64,000 bases of DNA from Desulfobacca_B sp046538075 (GTDB lineage: Bacteria; Desulfobacterota; Desulfobaccia; Desulfobaccales; Desulfobaccaceae): assembly GCA_046538075.1 (NCBI GenBank), contig JBKHJN010000008.1, forward strand, positions 1 through 64,000, written 5' to 3'. Positions 43,474 through 52,568 of this stretch are shown one piece after another (position 1 is the first letter of the stretch; each line of letters starts with the position of its first letter). The translations under genes were made by a program, and so were the position numbers. Under the pieces are notes generated by a model. That model searched no databases. It was not told the DNA's origin and saw only the letters and a list, made by a program, of their open reading frames with translations.

Positions 43474-44568
43474 ATGAGGAAAAAAGGGAAACAAAAGCCA
43501 ATATTTTCAAAGCTTCAGGCTATTCTGGAGAATTCTTTTTCAGTTATACCCGCGGCCAAACCCCAACCACCAGCGGAGCCGAAGGAGACCCCGGCTGCAG
43601 TTCAACCAGGGGCCAGCCAAAAGGCTCCGGCTCCTTACACCGATGTGGTAGATGTCCCGACAGCCACAGTTGAGGCCCGTACCACTTCTGATCCAGGGGT
43701 GGCTGCGGAAGTTGCTGCCGGTCCCAATGAGACGGTGGCGCTGGTGGCTTCAGAACCCGAGGATCAGGTTATAGGCGAAGAAAAGGAAAAAGTGACCGCG
43801 GCCTGTCCTGCGGTAATTTCGCCTCCTGAAGGCATGGAGTGGGTGGTTAATTCCCTAGGCATGGGATTTGTGCTGATACCAGCCGGGACTTTTCTTATGG
43901 GTAGCCCGGAAACCGAGGCCGGACGGTGTGATGACGAAATTCAGCATGAAGTGACCATCTCTGAGAGCTTTTACCTGCAGATGACCCCCGTAACCCAGGG
44001 CCAATGGCTGGCGGTAATGGGCTCCAGTCCTTCCTCGCTCTCCCACCCGCGGGCGGACCTGCCGGTGACCGGAGTAAGCTGGCAAGATTGTCAGGAGTTC
44101 ATCAAGAAATTGCATGCTCTCCGGGAAGGAACCTACCGTTTGCCCACGGAAGCGGAATGGGAATACGCCTGCCGGGCCGGTAGCCCCCTGGCCCTGGCTA
44201 ACGGAGAACTAATCACCCTTTACTGCGAGCTTGACCCGACCCTGGATGAAATTGGTTGGTACTGCGGCAATTCCAACCATTTTGTTCAACCTGTGGCCCA
44301 AAAGCGCCCCAATGCCTGGGGCCTGTACGACATGCATGGCAATGTCGGCGAGTGGTGTCAAAACTGTTATGGCCCTTATCCGGTAGAGCCTCAAACCGAT
44401 CCGACCGGGGCCTCCTCTGGCCCTGATCGGGTTATCCGGGGCAGTTCATGTTTTAGCGGAGCATTTAGCAGCGCCAAAAATTGCCGTGCCGCTGCCCGCT
44501 TTCATGCGCCGCCGATTTCCCAGAACCGGCCCCAGGGAGTAGGATTCCGCCTGGTTAAAGTAGTATGA
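43474..44568 (+). CDS. formylglycine-generating-enzyme-fold protein with Pro/Ala-rich N-terminus
   Basis: A 364-residue protein. The first 120 residues are low-complexity, rich in Pro, Ala and Glu. From residue about 120 comes an FGE-sulfatase (SUMF1) domain: VLIPAGTFLMGSPETEAGRCDDE, VTQGQWLAVMG, YRLPTEAEWEYACRAG, DMHGNVGEWCQNCYGPY and RVIRGSSCFSG. The FGE catalytic cysteine pair is not clearly kept: cysteines sit at GSSC and in NCRAAAR, not in the usual spacing, so oxidase activity is doubtful. No signal peptide, hence probably cytoplasmic. An upstream TTG at 43441 is in another gene; ATG 43474 is preferred. Operon with the ExeA-like ATPase. Confidence 0.75.
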   Translation: MRKKGKQKPIFSKLQAILENSFSVIPAAKPQPPAEPKETPAAVQPGASQKAPAPYTDVVDVPTATVEARTTSDPGVAAEVAAGPNETVALVASEPEDQVIGEEKEKVTAACPAVISPPEGMEWVVNSLGMGFVLIPAGTFLMGSPETEAGRCDDEIQHEVTISESFYLQMTPVTQGQWLAVMGSSPSSLSHPRADLPVTGVSWQDCQEFIKKLHALREGTYRLPTEAEWEYACRAGSPLALANGELITLYCELDPTLDEIGWYCGNSNHFVQPVAQKRPNAWGLYDMHGNVGEWCQNCYGPYPVEPQTDPTGASSGPDRVIRGSSCFSGAFSSAKNCRAAARFHAPPISQNRPQGVGFRLVKVV

Positions 44569-44957
44569 TCCGAGATAGCAGTTTGATAAATAATTTTGAT
44601 TGAGCAGCCCCTTCCTGGTCATATTTAGACCCTTAAACATAATGTCACGAACATAAAACATTATATATCCCTTGTCTAAGCGGGTGGATTCTGTTTCTTG
44701 CCTCCTTTAGGTGGTTTTTAAGTTAGCTTAAAATCAAACGCCAACCCGCAAATTATGATGATTAATTTATTATAAAGATTTAAGAAATTCAGCGGGATAA
44801 AATTTTCGCAAAAAAAATCCTTGCACAACTCTGGACCGTTAATTATAATCGCCCCACCAATCATAATTTTCCTCATAAAAAAATTAACCTAGATCTCAGG
44901 TAAGTTATACACCGGTTAAGCCATCGGAGGGAATGTTCTTCAACAAGGAGGGATTCG
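44569..44957. other. AT-rich intergenic region ahead of the WbaP-like gene
   Basis: 389 bases, distinctly AT-rich, with no supported gene. It carries the strong promoter at 44821-44849 and a 5' untranslated stretch of about 100 bases. Confidence 0.5.
44821..44849 (+). promoter_or_regulatory. strong putative sigma-70 promoter of the WbaP-like gene
   Basis: TTGCAC at 44821-44826, an exact 17-base spacer and a perfect TATAAT at 44844-44849. The leader of about 100 bases is AT-rich; the ribosome site AAGGAGGG lies before the GTG at 44958. Confidence 0.6.
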
Positions 44958-46379
44958 GTGTTCAGCTCAAACCGACAGGGGATCTTTAACCAGTACCAGT
45001 GGCTAATTTCCCGAATCCAGTGGCTAATGGATGGAGTGGTAGGAGTCCTCTTATTAGCCTCACTGTGCTGGTTTTATGGCATACCAGTAGTATCCTACTA
45101 TTTGATTTTAGGGATTACCGCTTTTGTTTTAACGGTGGTGGTTTTCCAAAGTTCTGGACTTTATCGGCCCTGGCGTGGGGTTCACTTGGGCCGTCTGGTC
45201 CGTCAGGTACTGCTGGCCTGGATTGTGGTTGTCGCCATCCTGCTGGCGATGGGTTATATTACCAAGACCTCAGGCATTTTTTCGCGTCGGGTAGTGCTTT
45301 CCTGGCTGGTGCTGGTGCCGTTGGCTCTGGTGGCTATCCGCCTCCAAGTCTACCTGGGGTTGCGTTGGGCCCGGGAACGGGGGCACAATAGCCGCCGGGT
45401 GGTCATTGCCGGGGCCGGAGTGTTAGGGCGGCGGCTGGCTCAGAATGTCGTCGAGACCCCCTGGCTGGGCATGCGGCTGTTGGGCTTTTTTGATGACAAC
45501 CTGGTCGGCCAGGAAATTGAATTGCAGGATGGCCCCTCGGCCTATAAGGTGCTGGGCAATTTGGACGATATGGTCAATTTTGTCAGGAAATGTCGGGTTG
45601 ATATGGTCTATCTGGCCCTACCGCTGCGCGCTGAAGCCCGCTTGCGGCAGATCAGCGAAGCTCTGCGGGACACCACCGCCTCGGTCTATATGGTCCCGGA
45701 TATATTTGTTTTTTCACTTTTCCAAGCCTGTTCCACTGAATTAAGAGGAATCCCGCTCATTTCATTGTGGGAAACCCCTTTTAATGGCATTAATGGCTGG
45801 CTGAAACGGGCTCAAGACGTAGTCCTATCCAGCCTGATCCTGTTGCTGATCTCCCCGTTGATGCTGGCCCTGGCGATTGGGGTAAAGCTCTCCTCCCCCG
45901 GCCCCATCCTTTTCAAACAACGGCGGTATGGCCTGGATGGCCGGGAAATTTACGTGTTCAAATTCCGCACTATGACGGTATGCGAAGACGGCCCCCAAAT
46001 TCCTCAGGCGACCCGCAATGATCCCCGGGTGACCCGCTTCGGCAATTTTCTGCGGCGGACCAGCATGGACGAACTGCCGCAATTTTTCAATGTCTTATGG
46101 GGCACCATGTCCATTGTCGGACCTAGGCCGCATGCAGTGGCCCATAACGAGTATTACCGGCAGCGCATCCCCGGGTATATGCTGCGCCATAAGGTGCGGC
46201 CCGGCATCACCGGCTGGGCCCAGATCAATGGCTGGCGGGGGGAGACCGAAACCCTGGAGAAGATGGAAAAGCGGGTGGAATATGACCTGGACTACCTGCG
46301 CCGCTGGTCCCTGGGGCTCGATCTGAAGATTATCTACCTGACCCTGTTGCACGGTTTCACCGGAACCCAAGCTTATTAA
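44958..46379 (+). CDS. polyprenyl-phosphate sugar phosphotransferase (WbaP-type)
   Basis: Starts an exopolysaccharide or O-antigen chain by transferring hexose 1-phosphate from a UDP-sugar to undecaprenyl phosphate. The 473-residue protein has four to five N-terminal membrane helices, a Rossmann-like middle domain (VVIAGAGVLGRRLAQNVV), then the catalytic domain with KRAQDVVLSSLILL, KLSSPGPILFKQRRYG, FKFRTM, RRTSMDELPQFFNVLWG, SIVGPRPH and the end LRHKVRPGITGWAQINGWRG. GTG start with AAGGAGGG seven bases upstream. No further polysaccharide genes flank it; ugd at 2470 could supply UDP-glucuronate. Sugar specificity is not deducible. Confidence 0.9.
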   Translation: MFSSNRQGIFNQYQWLISRIQWLMDGVVGVLLLASLCWFYGIPVVSYYLILGITAFVLTVVVFQSSGLYRPWRGVHLGRLVRQVLLAWIVVVAILLAMGYITKTSGIFSRRVVLSWLVLVPLALVAIRLQVYLGLRWARERGHNSRRVVIAGAGVLGRRLAQNVVETPWLGMRLLGFFDDNLVGQEIELQDGPSAYKVLGNLDDMVNFVRKCRVDMVYLALPLRAEARLRQISEALRDTTASVYMVPDIFVFSLFQACSTELRGIPLISLWETPFNGINGWLKRAQDVVLSSLILLLISPLMLALAIGVKLSSPGPILFKQRRYGLDGREIYVFKFRTMTVCEDGPQIPQATRNDPRVTRFGNFLRRTSMDELPQFFNVLWGTMSIVGPRPHAVAHNEYYRQRIPGYMLRHKVRPGITGWAQINGWRGETETLEKMEKRVEYDLDYLRRWSLGLDLKIIYLTLLHGFTGTQAY

Positions 46380-46868
46380 GCCACTCTAAGATTTTCGGTA
46401 CGGGTCGAGCAGAACAGATTTTCCAAATCGTTCCCCCATATAAGCTGTGGTCAACCCGGTTCTGGTGGGGAAAAAACCACCATCCTTCCCGGGCTGCGGC
46501 CCCAAGGGTCAGTCAAGATCCTTTCCTTTGACCCCCTCTTAGCAATTTTTTACAGCCCTCCATTAACCGAAGCGAACCATGATGTTCAGAATTTGATTGA
46601 CCGCAAAGTTTGGCTGTCCTCTCCGCGGCGCTGACTGTAACTCTACAACACCCTAAATAGATTAGATTTTTCCGACCATGAGAATTTGTAAAAAAAATTT
46701 TTTGATTTTTGTTGTATAATTAGATTTACTAGATATATAATTCTTCGGAACATTGATTTATTTTTTAATAAAATGTTTTAAGTTATTGAACATTATGTTC
46801 GATAAAGAGAACAGATGCATCATTAATCCAACAGGGAGGTTAATTAGGGCGACAAGGAGGTGAAGATC
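46380..46868. other. intergenic region upstream of the peptide-merR unit
   Basis: 489 bases with no supported gene. A T/A-rich stretch at 46686-46760 includes TATAAT at 46715-46720. A perfect inverted repeat GAACAT-T-ATGTTC sits at 46788-46800, with a further GAACATT at 46748-46754, which may bind a regulator. Confidence 0.45.
46788..46800. promoter_or_regulatory. palindromic operator candidate
   Basis: GAACATTATGTTC has two perfect 6-base arms with a one-base centre. It lies about 80 bases upstream of the 36-codon ORF and downstream of TATAAT at 46715. GAAC-N5-GTTC resembles, but does not fit, the Gram-positive LexA box GAAC-N4-GTTC. Confidence 0.35.
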
Positions 46869-46979
46869 ATGTCATCGGAAACTAACCGCAATCCAATGGC
46901 CATGAATGCCCGGAATCTTGCATCGCTTACCGCTATCCGTCCGTCTCTGTTCAAGGGCTATTATCGCAGTACGGGTTGA
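46869..46979 (+). CDS. possible 36-residue leader or small protein
   Basis: ATG to TGA, 36 codons, with an excellent ribosome site AAGGAGGTGAAG just upstream of the ATG. The peptide is basic, MSSETNRNPMAMNARNLASL through SLFKGYYRSTG, without a signal or transmembrane segment. A hairpin (GGTGGC 46986-46991 pairing with GCCACC 47013-47018, then ATTTTT) follows its stop, then merR-like begins 105 bases after it. This is the geometry of a leader peptide with an attenuator, but the sequence has no run of regulatory codons, so a true small protein is also possible. Confidence 0.45.
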   Translation: MSSETNRNPMAMNARNLASLTAIRPSLFKGYYRSTG

Positions 46980-46985
46980 TTCGGT

Positions 46986-47024
46986 GGTGGCCTGAATGGC
47001 CCAGGCTAGTGCGCCACCATTTTT
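46986..47024 (+). terminator. attenuator-like hairpin between the small ORF and the merR-like gene
   Basis: A 6-bp stem with a 21-base loop and a short T run (ATTTTT). Weak for a full terminator; its place between two open frames makes a regulatory role plausible. Confidence 0.3.
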
Positions 47025-47084
47025 GGCCTTGTTAGTTTTTGGAGGGTTGAGGTCAGAGCCGAGCCTGAGGGAGGACAAAAAATT

Positions 47085-47342
47085 ATGACCAGGATAGATT
47101 TTGATTCCGAAGTAATGTTAAACATCGATCAGGTTTCCAAACTAACCGGGGTTAGAAAATCTACCTTGCGGTACTGGGAAAAGACCTTTGAGGAATTCTT
47201 GAAACCCAAACGGACAGAATCCAATCGACGGGAATATAGTCTTTCCGATGTGGAAAAGGTTAATACGATCAAAAGATTGATCGATGAGGAACATCTGACC
47301 ACCTTAGGGGTCCGGCTGCGGTTAGACCAATTCTCGGAATAA
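47085..47342 (+). CDS. short MerR-family transcriptional regulator
   Basis: An 85-residue protein that is essentially just the MerR DNA-binding domain: NIDQVSKLTGVRKSTLRYWEKTF (helix-turn-helix with the characteristic RYWE), then KPKRTESNRREYSLSDVEKVNTIKRLI (wing and hinge). It lacks the effector domain and the C-terminal coil, so it probably dimerises with help or acts as a nucleoid-like or operator-binding factor. AGGGAGGACAAAAAATT precedes the ATG. It faces the LutA-like gene convergently, 226 bases apart. Its target is not visible apart from the nearby palindrome. Confidence 0.85.
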   Translation: MTRIDFDSEVMLNIDQVSKLTGVRKSTLRYWEKTFEEFLKPKRTESNRREYSLSDVEKVNTIKRLIDEEHLTTLGVRLRLDQFSE

Positions 47343-47568
47343 TCTAAGATTAATTGATGACCTAGCTGACAAATGAGAGGCTTGTACCTTTAGCATTTAC
47401 TCCTTAAGCAATTTAAAGCCAAATAAAAATAAGCCCTATCTCACAGGCGATCAAAGGGGACGGCTTTCTTGGGCCTGAAATTATAAACCTGTGGAGGATT
47501 GCAGGCAGAAGGCCGTCTCTGTGACTGGTTCATTTAAACCCAAGCAGCGCGGGGGAGGCCGGCCAAAC

Positions 47569-48297
47569 TCATTTTTGATTAAATCCGGTTCCCGGGGCCA
47601 ACAGTTCGGCCAGATGGTAAAGCCTTAAAGGCCAATTGCGGGCCCGGATGATCCCTTCCAGGTGAATCAGACAGCTCAGATCCTGAGACACCAAACCATC
47701 CACACCCATGTCCAACACTGCCCGTAAATAGGTTTCCCCCATAGCAATAGAAAGTTCCGGGCAGTTTACCGAAAAAGTCCCGCCAAAACCGCAGCAGGAA
47801 TAATAAGGAGACACCTGCTTCAGATTCAGGCGGCTCACCTGGCTAAGCAGTGGGGATAAGTGGGCCGCCACCCCTAAGTGGCGAGCCGCGCAGGATTGGT
47901 GTAGGGCTAAAGTCCCGGAAAAAGCCATGGGCCAGGGCAAGGGCCGCTGCTGAATAAGCCATTCGCTCCATTCCCATAAGCGGGATTGCACCTGGGCCAG
48001 CCGCCCAGACTCCGGGAGTCCCTTGGCCAACTGCTGATAATGCTGCCGCACGGTCAGCACACAAGAAGCACTGGGGCAGAGAATCGTTTCGGCGGCTCCA
48101 AAGACCTGGAGAAAATGCCGCATCAATTGGCGTGCCGCTTGCCATTCTCCGGCGTTATAGGCAAACTGGCCGCAGCAGGTTTGCTCCAGGGGATACTCCC
48201 AGGCAACTCCCAAGGCGTCCAGGGCGTCGGTAAGGGCCTGAACCACTGCAGGAGCACACTGGTCCATATAACAAGGGATGAAGAGCTGAACGGCCAA
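47569..48297 (-). CDS. (Fe-S)-binding CCG-domain protein, LutA/LldE-like
   Basis: A 242-residue protein with two CCG repeats: QTCCGQFAYNAGE and YSCCGFGGTFSVNCPE, plus ILCPSASC. It has the layout of LutA/LldE and the heterodisulfide-reductase HdrB-type domain, where the cysteines hold an iron-sulfur cluster. In lactate utilisation LutA works with LutB and LutC; these are not adjacent, so the partners are elsewhere or the role differs. It is divergently arranged with gpmA. The CCG domain assignment is solid; the pathway is inferred. Confidence 0.85.
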   Translation of the reverse strand: MAVQLFIPCYMDQCAPAVVQALTDALDALGVAWEYPLEQTCCGQFAYNAGEWQAARQLMRHFLQVFGAAETILCPSASCVLTVRQHYQQLAKGLPESGRLAQVQSRLWEWSEWLIQQRPLPWPMAFSGTLALHQSCAARHLGVAAHLSPLLSQVSRLNLKQVSPYYSCCGFGGTFSVNCPELSIAMGETYLRAVLDMGVDGLVSQDLSCLIHLEGIIRARNWPLRLYHLAELLAPGTGFNQK

Positions 48298-48523
48298 AAT
48301 AAGGACCTTGTCAAAAATTTCGGTTAATCTATCACAAAAATTTATAATTTTCTATAAAAGTCAAGCTAACGGGTTTATACTGCCACCGGTCCCAGTTGAG
48401 ATGGCCACCATCAAAGAATCGAGGCTGCCAAAAAAATTATTTTTTTTATCCATCTTTCCTCAGGCCACGGTTATAATTTATTATGGGTTAGATGTTGTTA
48501 AATTGACTTTAGGGAATAATCCG

Positions 48524-49273
48524 ATGAAAAAGCTTGTCTTGCTGCGCCACGGCGAAAGCCTTTGGAATAAGGAAAACCGCTTTACCGGCTGGATCGACGT
48601 CGGGCTGTCAGAAAAGGGCACGGCCGAGGCCATCGAGTCCGGCCAGGTTCTGGCTAAGGAAGGGTTTGTCTTCGATGTTGCTTATACTTCCGTCCTCAAG
48701 CGGGCCATCAAGACCCTGTGGCTGGCCCTGGAGGAAATGGACCTGATGTGGATTCCGATCCACCATAGCTGGCGTTTGAATGAACGACATTATGGGGGCC
48801 TGCAAGGATTGAACAAGACCGAGACTGTGGAACAGCACGGCCTGGAGCAAGTGAAGATCTGGCGTCGGAGTTATGACATTCCGCCGCCGCCCCTCACTCC
48901 TGATGATCCTTACTACCCCGGTAAAGACCCGCGTTACGCCAAGGTGCTGCCAGCAGAGCTGCCCCTGACTGAGTGCCTGAAAGATGTGGTGGCCCGGTTT
49001 CTCCCCTACTGGCACGAGACCATGGCCCCGGCCGTCCAGAGCGGCCAACGGGTGATCATCGCCGCCCATGGCAACAGCCTTAGGGCTCTGGTAAAATATC
49101 TTGATCAGGTCTCAGACCAGGAGATCGTCGGGCTGAACATCCCTACCGGCATTCCGCTGGTCTATGAACTCAATGACGATCTGACCCCGATCCGCCACTA
49201 CTACCTGGGGGATCCGGAAAAAATCAAGGCCGCCATCCAGTCAGTGGCAGACCAGTTAAAGAAAAAGGACTGA
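48524..49273 (+). CDS. gpmA: 2,3-bisphosphoglycerate-dependent phosphoglycerate mutase
   Basis: Interconverts 3- and 2-phosphoglycerate in glycolysis and gluconeogenesis. From the ATG at 48524 it is 249 residues beginning MKKLVLLRHGESLWNKENRF with the catalytic histidine at position 9, then WRLNERHYGGLQGLNK and AAHGNSLRALVKYL (second histidine). Upstream in-frame sequence to 48308 has no resemblance to the family; AGGGAA precedes the chosen ATG. Ends GDPEKIKAAIQSVADQ as usual for dPGM. Confidence 0.95.
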   Translation: MKKLVLLRHGESLWNKENRFTGWIDVGLSEKGTAEAIESGQVLAKEGFVFDVAYTSVLKRAIKTLWLALEEMDLMWIPIHHSWRLNERHYGGLQGLNKTETVEQHGLEQVKIWRRSYDIPPPPLTPDDPYYPGKDPRYAKVLPAELPLTECLKDVVARFLPYWHETMAPAVQSGQRVIIAAHGNSLRALVKYLDQVSDQEIVGLNIPTGIPLVYELNDDLTPIRHYYLGDPEKIKAAIQSVADQLKKKD

Positions 49274-49474
49274 GAGGTTTGGTGGCCGGCTCAAAGCTGA
49301 GAACTCCTCCCTGTCAAGCCGGGCCTCCCCTCAGATTTATTTTATGTAATGCTCCAAGTGATGAGGATTTCCGGGAGGAAGGGTTTAACCCTTAACACTG
49401 TTTAGTAAATTCAATCTTAGAGTCATCCGAACTCCGGAACAGGCTCTAACAGTTTCAGATAGGGAAGATCTAGG

Positions 49475-50044
49475 ATGAGAGCACAACCGCGGCATTATAA
49501 ATTTGAACTAATCTTTTTGTTATCAATAGCCTTTTATTTAGCCTTGCTAGGCTCCCTGCCCATGGCGGCGCATGCCCTGAGCGTTGGTCAACCGGCTCCC
49601 TTCTTTAGCGTAGAATCGGGAACCGAAGACCGCTTGACCCTGGATATGGTGAAAGGGAAAGTAATAGTTCTATTTTATGAAACCAAAGAGGTGATCAAGA
49701 AAAATAAACAGCTCAAAGACAGCTTAAACGACTTTTATTTTTCCCAACCAGAAGCCATCCAATCAGAGGTGGTAAGATTGGTAGTTATAAATTGTACCGA
49801 TGCCAACTGGCCCACCTCAAGAATCTGGAAGAATAAATTACATCAAAGCTCGCAGCGGCAGAACTTGACCATTTATGGGGATTGGAGCGGCCAAATGCTT
49901 GCTGATTATCAGATGCAAGATAATGAAAGTAATTTTATCATCATCGATAAACAAAGTATTATTAGATTTATTAAAACCGGAAAAGTTGAAGCCAAGCTCA
50001 TCCCGGAGATCAAAGAGTTCCTCCTCCAATTAGTAAAAAAATAA
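49475..50044 (+). CDS. exported thioredoxin-fold protein without a CxxC
   Basis: A 189-residue protein with a signal peptide (about 1-34, PMAAHA), then LSVGQPAPFFSVE, KGKVIVLFYETKE and the C-terminal NFIIIDKQSIIRFIKTGKV, a redoxin-like strand order. There is no CxxC or peroxidatic cysteine motif, so it is not an active disulfide oxidoreductase; the E. coli YtfJ family has a similar look. It stands alone, 142 bases before cobQ. Function unknown. Confidence 0.65.
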   Translation: MRAQPRHYKFELIFLLSIAFYLALLGSLPMAAHALSVGQPAPFFSVESGTEDRLTLDMVKGKVIVLFYETKEVIKKNKQLKDSLNDFYFSQPEAIQSEVVRLVVINCTDANWPTSRIWKNKLHQSSQRQNLTIYGDWSGQMLADYQMQDNESNFIIIDKQSIIRFIKTGKVEAKLIPEIKEFLLQLVKK

Positions 50045-50186
50045 TTGCCGGTTTCATTTGCCCTCCTTCAGTCTGACCAAGCCTTGGGCAACCACCACTT
50101 ATCCGGTAGAGTCTATAATAATCCTGAAAAACCCAATTACTCTCGGACATCCCGTTGGAAGACAAACCCCAAGCCGAAACCATTAG

Positions 50187-51716
50187 ATGGAGGCCTTCGT
50201 GAAATATCGTCCGCTGATGATTCTGGGCACCGGCTCCGACGTCGGCAAAAGTATCATGGTTGCTGCCCTGTGCCGCATCTTCCGCCAAGACGGCATCCGG
50301 GTGGCACCGTTTAAAGCCCAGAACATGGCTCTGAACAGCTTCATTACCGCGGAGGGCGCAGAAATGGGGCGGGCCCAGGTGATGCAGGCTCAGGCCGCCG
50401 GGTTGGCCCCCCAAGTGGATATGAATCCGATCCTGCTCAAGCCGTGTGCCGGGGTGGGCTGTCAGGTGATCGTGCATGGCAAGGTCTATGCTAACCTGGG
50501 GGCCAACGACTATTATCGGCAAAAAGCCGGACTGGTGCGCCGGGTGATGGCCAGCTTCCGGCGTCTACAAGCCTCCCATGACCTGGTTATCCTGGAGGGG
50601 GCGGGCAGCGCCGCGGAACTGAACCTCAGGAAAAGCGACCTGGTGAATTTCAGCATGGCCCGGCGGGCCGGGGCTGCAGTGCTCTTGGTAGCCGATATCG
50701 ACCGGGGTGGAGTATTTGCCGCCACTATCGGCACCTTCCACCTATTGACCCCCAGCGAACGCGGTCGGCTGGCAGGTTTTATTATCAACAAGTTGCGCGG
50801 CGACGCCTCCCTGTTCAGCGAGGGCGTCAAGATTATCCAGGCTCGGACCAGGAAGCCGGTCTTTGGCGTGGTGCCTTATATGCGGGATTTGAAACTCCCT
50901 CAGGAGGACAGCGTCGCGCTGGATCGGAAGCTGAACCACTCTCCCGCACCCGAGGCCACCCGGCTGCGGTTGGGGGTGCTGCGCCTGCCTCATATTTCCA
51001 ACTACACCGACTTCGACCCCCTGGAGCAGGACCCGGGAGTGGCCCTGCAATACCTGGATCATCGCCGCGACCTGAAAGACATGGATATGGTCATCCTTCC
51101 AGGCACCAAAAACACTATTGCCGACCTGGTCTATCTCAAGCAATCCGGCCTGTTTCAGCGCCTGCAAGACTACGCCCGCCACGGCGGTCAACTGATCGGC
51201 ATCTGTGGCGGTTTTCAGATGCTGGGGCAGGCCGTCAAGGATCCGCTGGGGGTTGAGGGGACGACGCCGGAGGAAGAAGGCTTGGGATTGCTGCCATTAG
51301 CGACCACCATGGCCGGGAACAAAACTACCACCCGGGTCGAAGCCCGGGTAATCGGCCTCCCCGGCGTCAGTTCGAGTTTGAGGGGATACGAAATCCATAT
51401 GGGCCTAACCGCGGCGGTAGGCCCGGGTCAGCCCGTCTTTGAAATCTATCAACGTCTGGGCGAATCAGTGCGGGTGGCCGACGGCTGGATCAGCCCGGAC
51501 CACCGGGTGTGGGGCAGCTATATCCACGGCCTGTTTGACAACGATGACTTTCGACATATTCTCCTGCAACAATTGCGGGCCCATAAGGGTTTAACGACGG
51601 AAGTGCCATCCGCCCCCGCCTTTGCTGCCAGCCTGGAAGCTGAATTCGACCGGCTGGCTGACATTGTTCGCCGCCATCTTGATCTGGATCAGATCAAGGC
51701 GCTGATCAGGCCCTGA
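50187..51716 (+). CDS. cobQ: cobyric acid synthase
   Basis: Amidates adenosylcobyrinic acid a,c-diamide four times with glutamine and ATP in adenosylcobalamin synthesis. The 509-residue protein starts ILGTGSDVGKSIMVAALCRIF (P-loop), has the TTP-like VAPFKAQNMALNSFIT, and the GATase part with GICGGFQMLGQAV (catalytic Cys) and the later H in SYIHGLFDND. No cobalamin riboswitch recognised in the 142-base leader. The other cob genes are not in the window. Confidence 0.94.
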   Translation: MEAFVKYRPLMILGTGSDVGKSIMVAALCRIFRQDGIRVAPFKAQNMALNSFITAEGAEMGRAQVMQAQAAGLAPQVDMNPILLKPCAGVGCQVIVHGKVYANLGANDYYRQKAGLVRRVMASFRRLQASHDLVILEGAGSAAELNLRKSDLVNFSMARRAGAAVLLVADIDRGGVFAATIGTFHLLTPSERGRLAGFIINKLRGDASLFSEGVKIIQARTRKPVFGVVPYMRDLKLPQEDSVALDRKLNHSPAPEATRLRLGVLRLPHISNYTDFDPLEQDPGVALQYLDHRRDLKDMDMVILPGTKNTIADLVYLKQSGLFQRLQDYARHGGQLIGICGGFQMLGQAVKDPLGVEGTTPEEEGLGLLPLATTMAGNKTTTRVEARVIGLPGVSSSLRGYEIHMGLTAAVGPGQPVFEIYQRLGESVRVADGWISPDHRVWGSYIHGLFDNDDFRHILLQQLRAHKGLTTEVPSAPAFAASLEAEFDRLADIVRRHLDLDQIKALIRP

Positions 51717-51739
51717 ACCCAAAAAATAAAAAATCAGCA

Positions 51740-52471
51740 CTAGGGTTTGGCTCTTGAGGCCAAGGCCCGTTCAATCTCTTCTACCACCCGCTCAGCTGCC
51801 GCAACCGGATCAGCCGCCAGCCGGATCGGCCGCCCGACCACGATGTAATCGGCTCCGGCCCGGATGGCTTCATAGGGGGTGACGATGCGTTTCTGATCAT
51901 CCCCGGGCACCAGACTCCACTGTGGACGGATGCCGGGGCAGATGGCCAGAAAATCTTTCCCGCACCGTTCTTTCACTGCATTGACTTCCCGCCCCGAACA
52001 GATTACTCCGCGGCAACCGGCCTCCTGGGCCAACTGGGCCCGCAGCAGCACCAGTTCGGTGGGATTCAGGGCATATCGGCGGTCATACCCCAGGGTCAAC
52101 AGATCGTCGCGGTTCAGACTGGTGAGCAGGGTGACGACCAGGAATTTAATTCGGTCCGAGCAACTATGGACAATCTCCCGCAGCAATCCCTGGCCCAGCT
52201 CGCAGTGCACTGTGAAAAACACGACATTATTGAATAATCGCTGCTGGGCGGCCCTGAGGGTGGCGGGGATGTCATTGAATTTCAAATCCAGGAAATAGCC
52301 GCGGGGAAACGCTGCCGCCATAGTTTGCAGAAAGGGCAGCCCTTCGGCGACAAACAGCTCCAGCCCTACCTTAAAAAGGCCGACCCGGTCTTGAAGCCGC
52401 TCCATCCAGCCTAAGGCTTCTTCCCGGTTCGACACGTCCAAGGGAAATATCAAGCGATCCTTAGGCTCCAT
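51740..52471 (-). CDS. pyrF: orotidine-5'-phosphate decarboxylase
   Basis: Last step of UMP synthesis. The 243-residue TIM-barrel protein has the catalytic DLKFND (Asp62-Lys64-Asp67) with FPLDVSNREEAL at the start, and the phosphate-binding IVVGRPIRLAADPV. Convergent on cobQ, 23 bases apart, and divergent from tupA. The other pyrimidine gene candidate, DHODH-like, is at 26509. Confidence 0.95.
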   Translation of the reverse strand: MEPKDRLIFPLDVSNREEALGWMERLQDRVGLFKVGLELFVAEGLPFLQTMAAAFPRGYFLDLKFNDIPATLRAAQQRLFNNVVFFTVHCELGQGLLREIVHSCSDRIKFLVVTLLTSLNRDDLLTLGYDRRYALNPTELVLLRAQLAQEAGCRGVICSGREVNAVKERCGKDFLAICPGIRPQWSLVPGDDQKRIVTPYEAIRAGADYIVVGRPIRLAADPVAAAERVVEEIERALASRAKP

Positions 52472-52568
52472 GATAACCCCTTTGCGCCCAAGTATTTAAC
52501 GGCATTATAGCGAAATATCACCTTATAATCAAAGCTTATTGACTTCCTCAGGGCGGCGGCGATTTTGC

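Noticed and set aside
46788..46800. LexA/SOS box
   Set aside because: GAAC-N5-GTTC has one base too many for the Gram-positive box and does not match known deltaproteobacterial LexA motifs; kept only as a generic palindrome.
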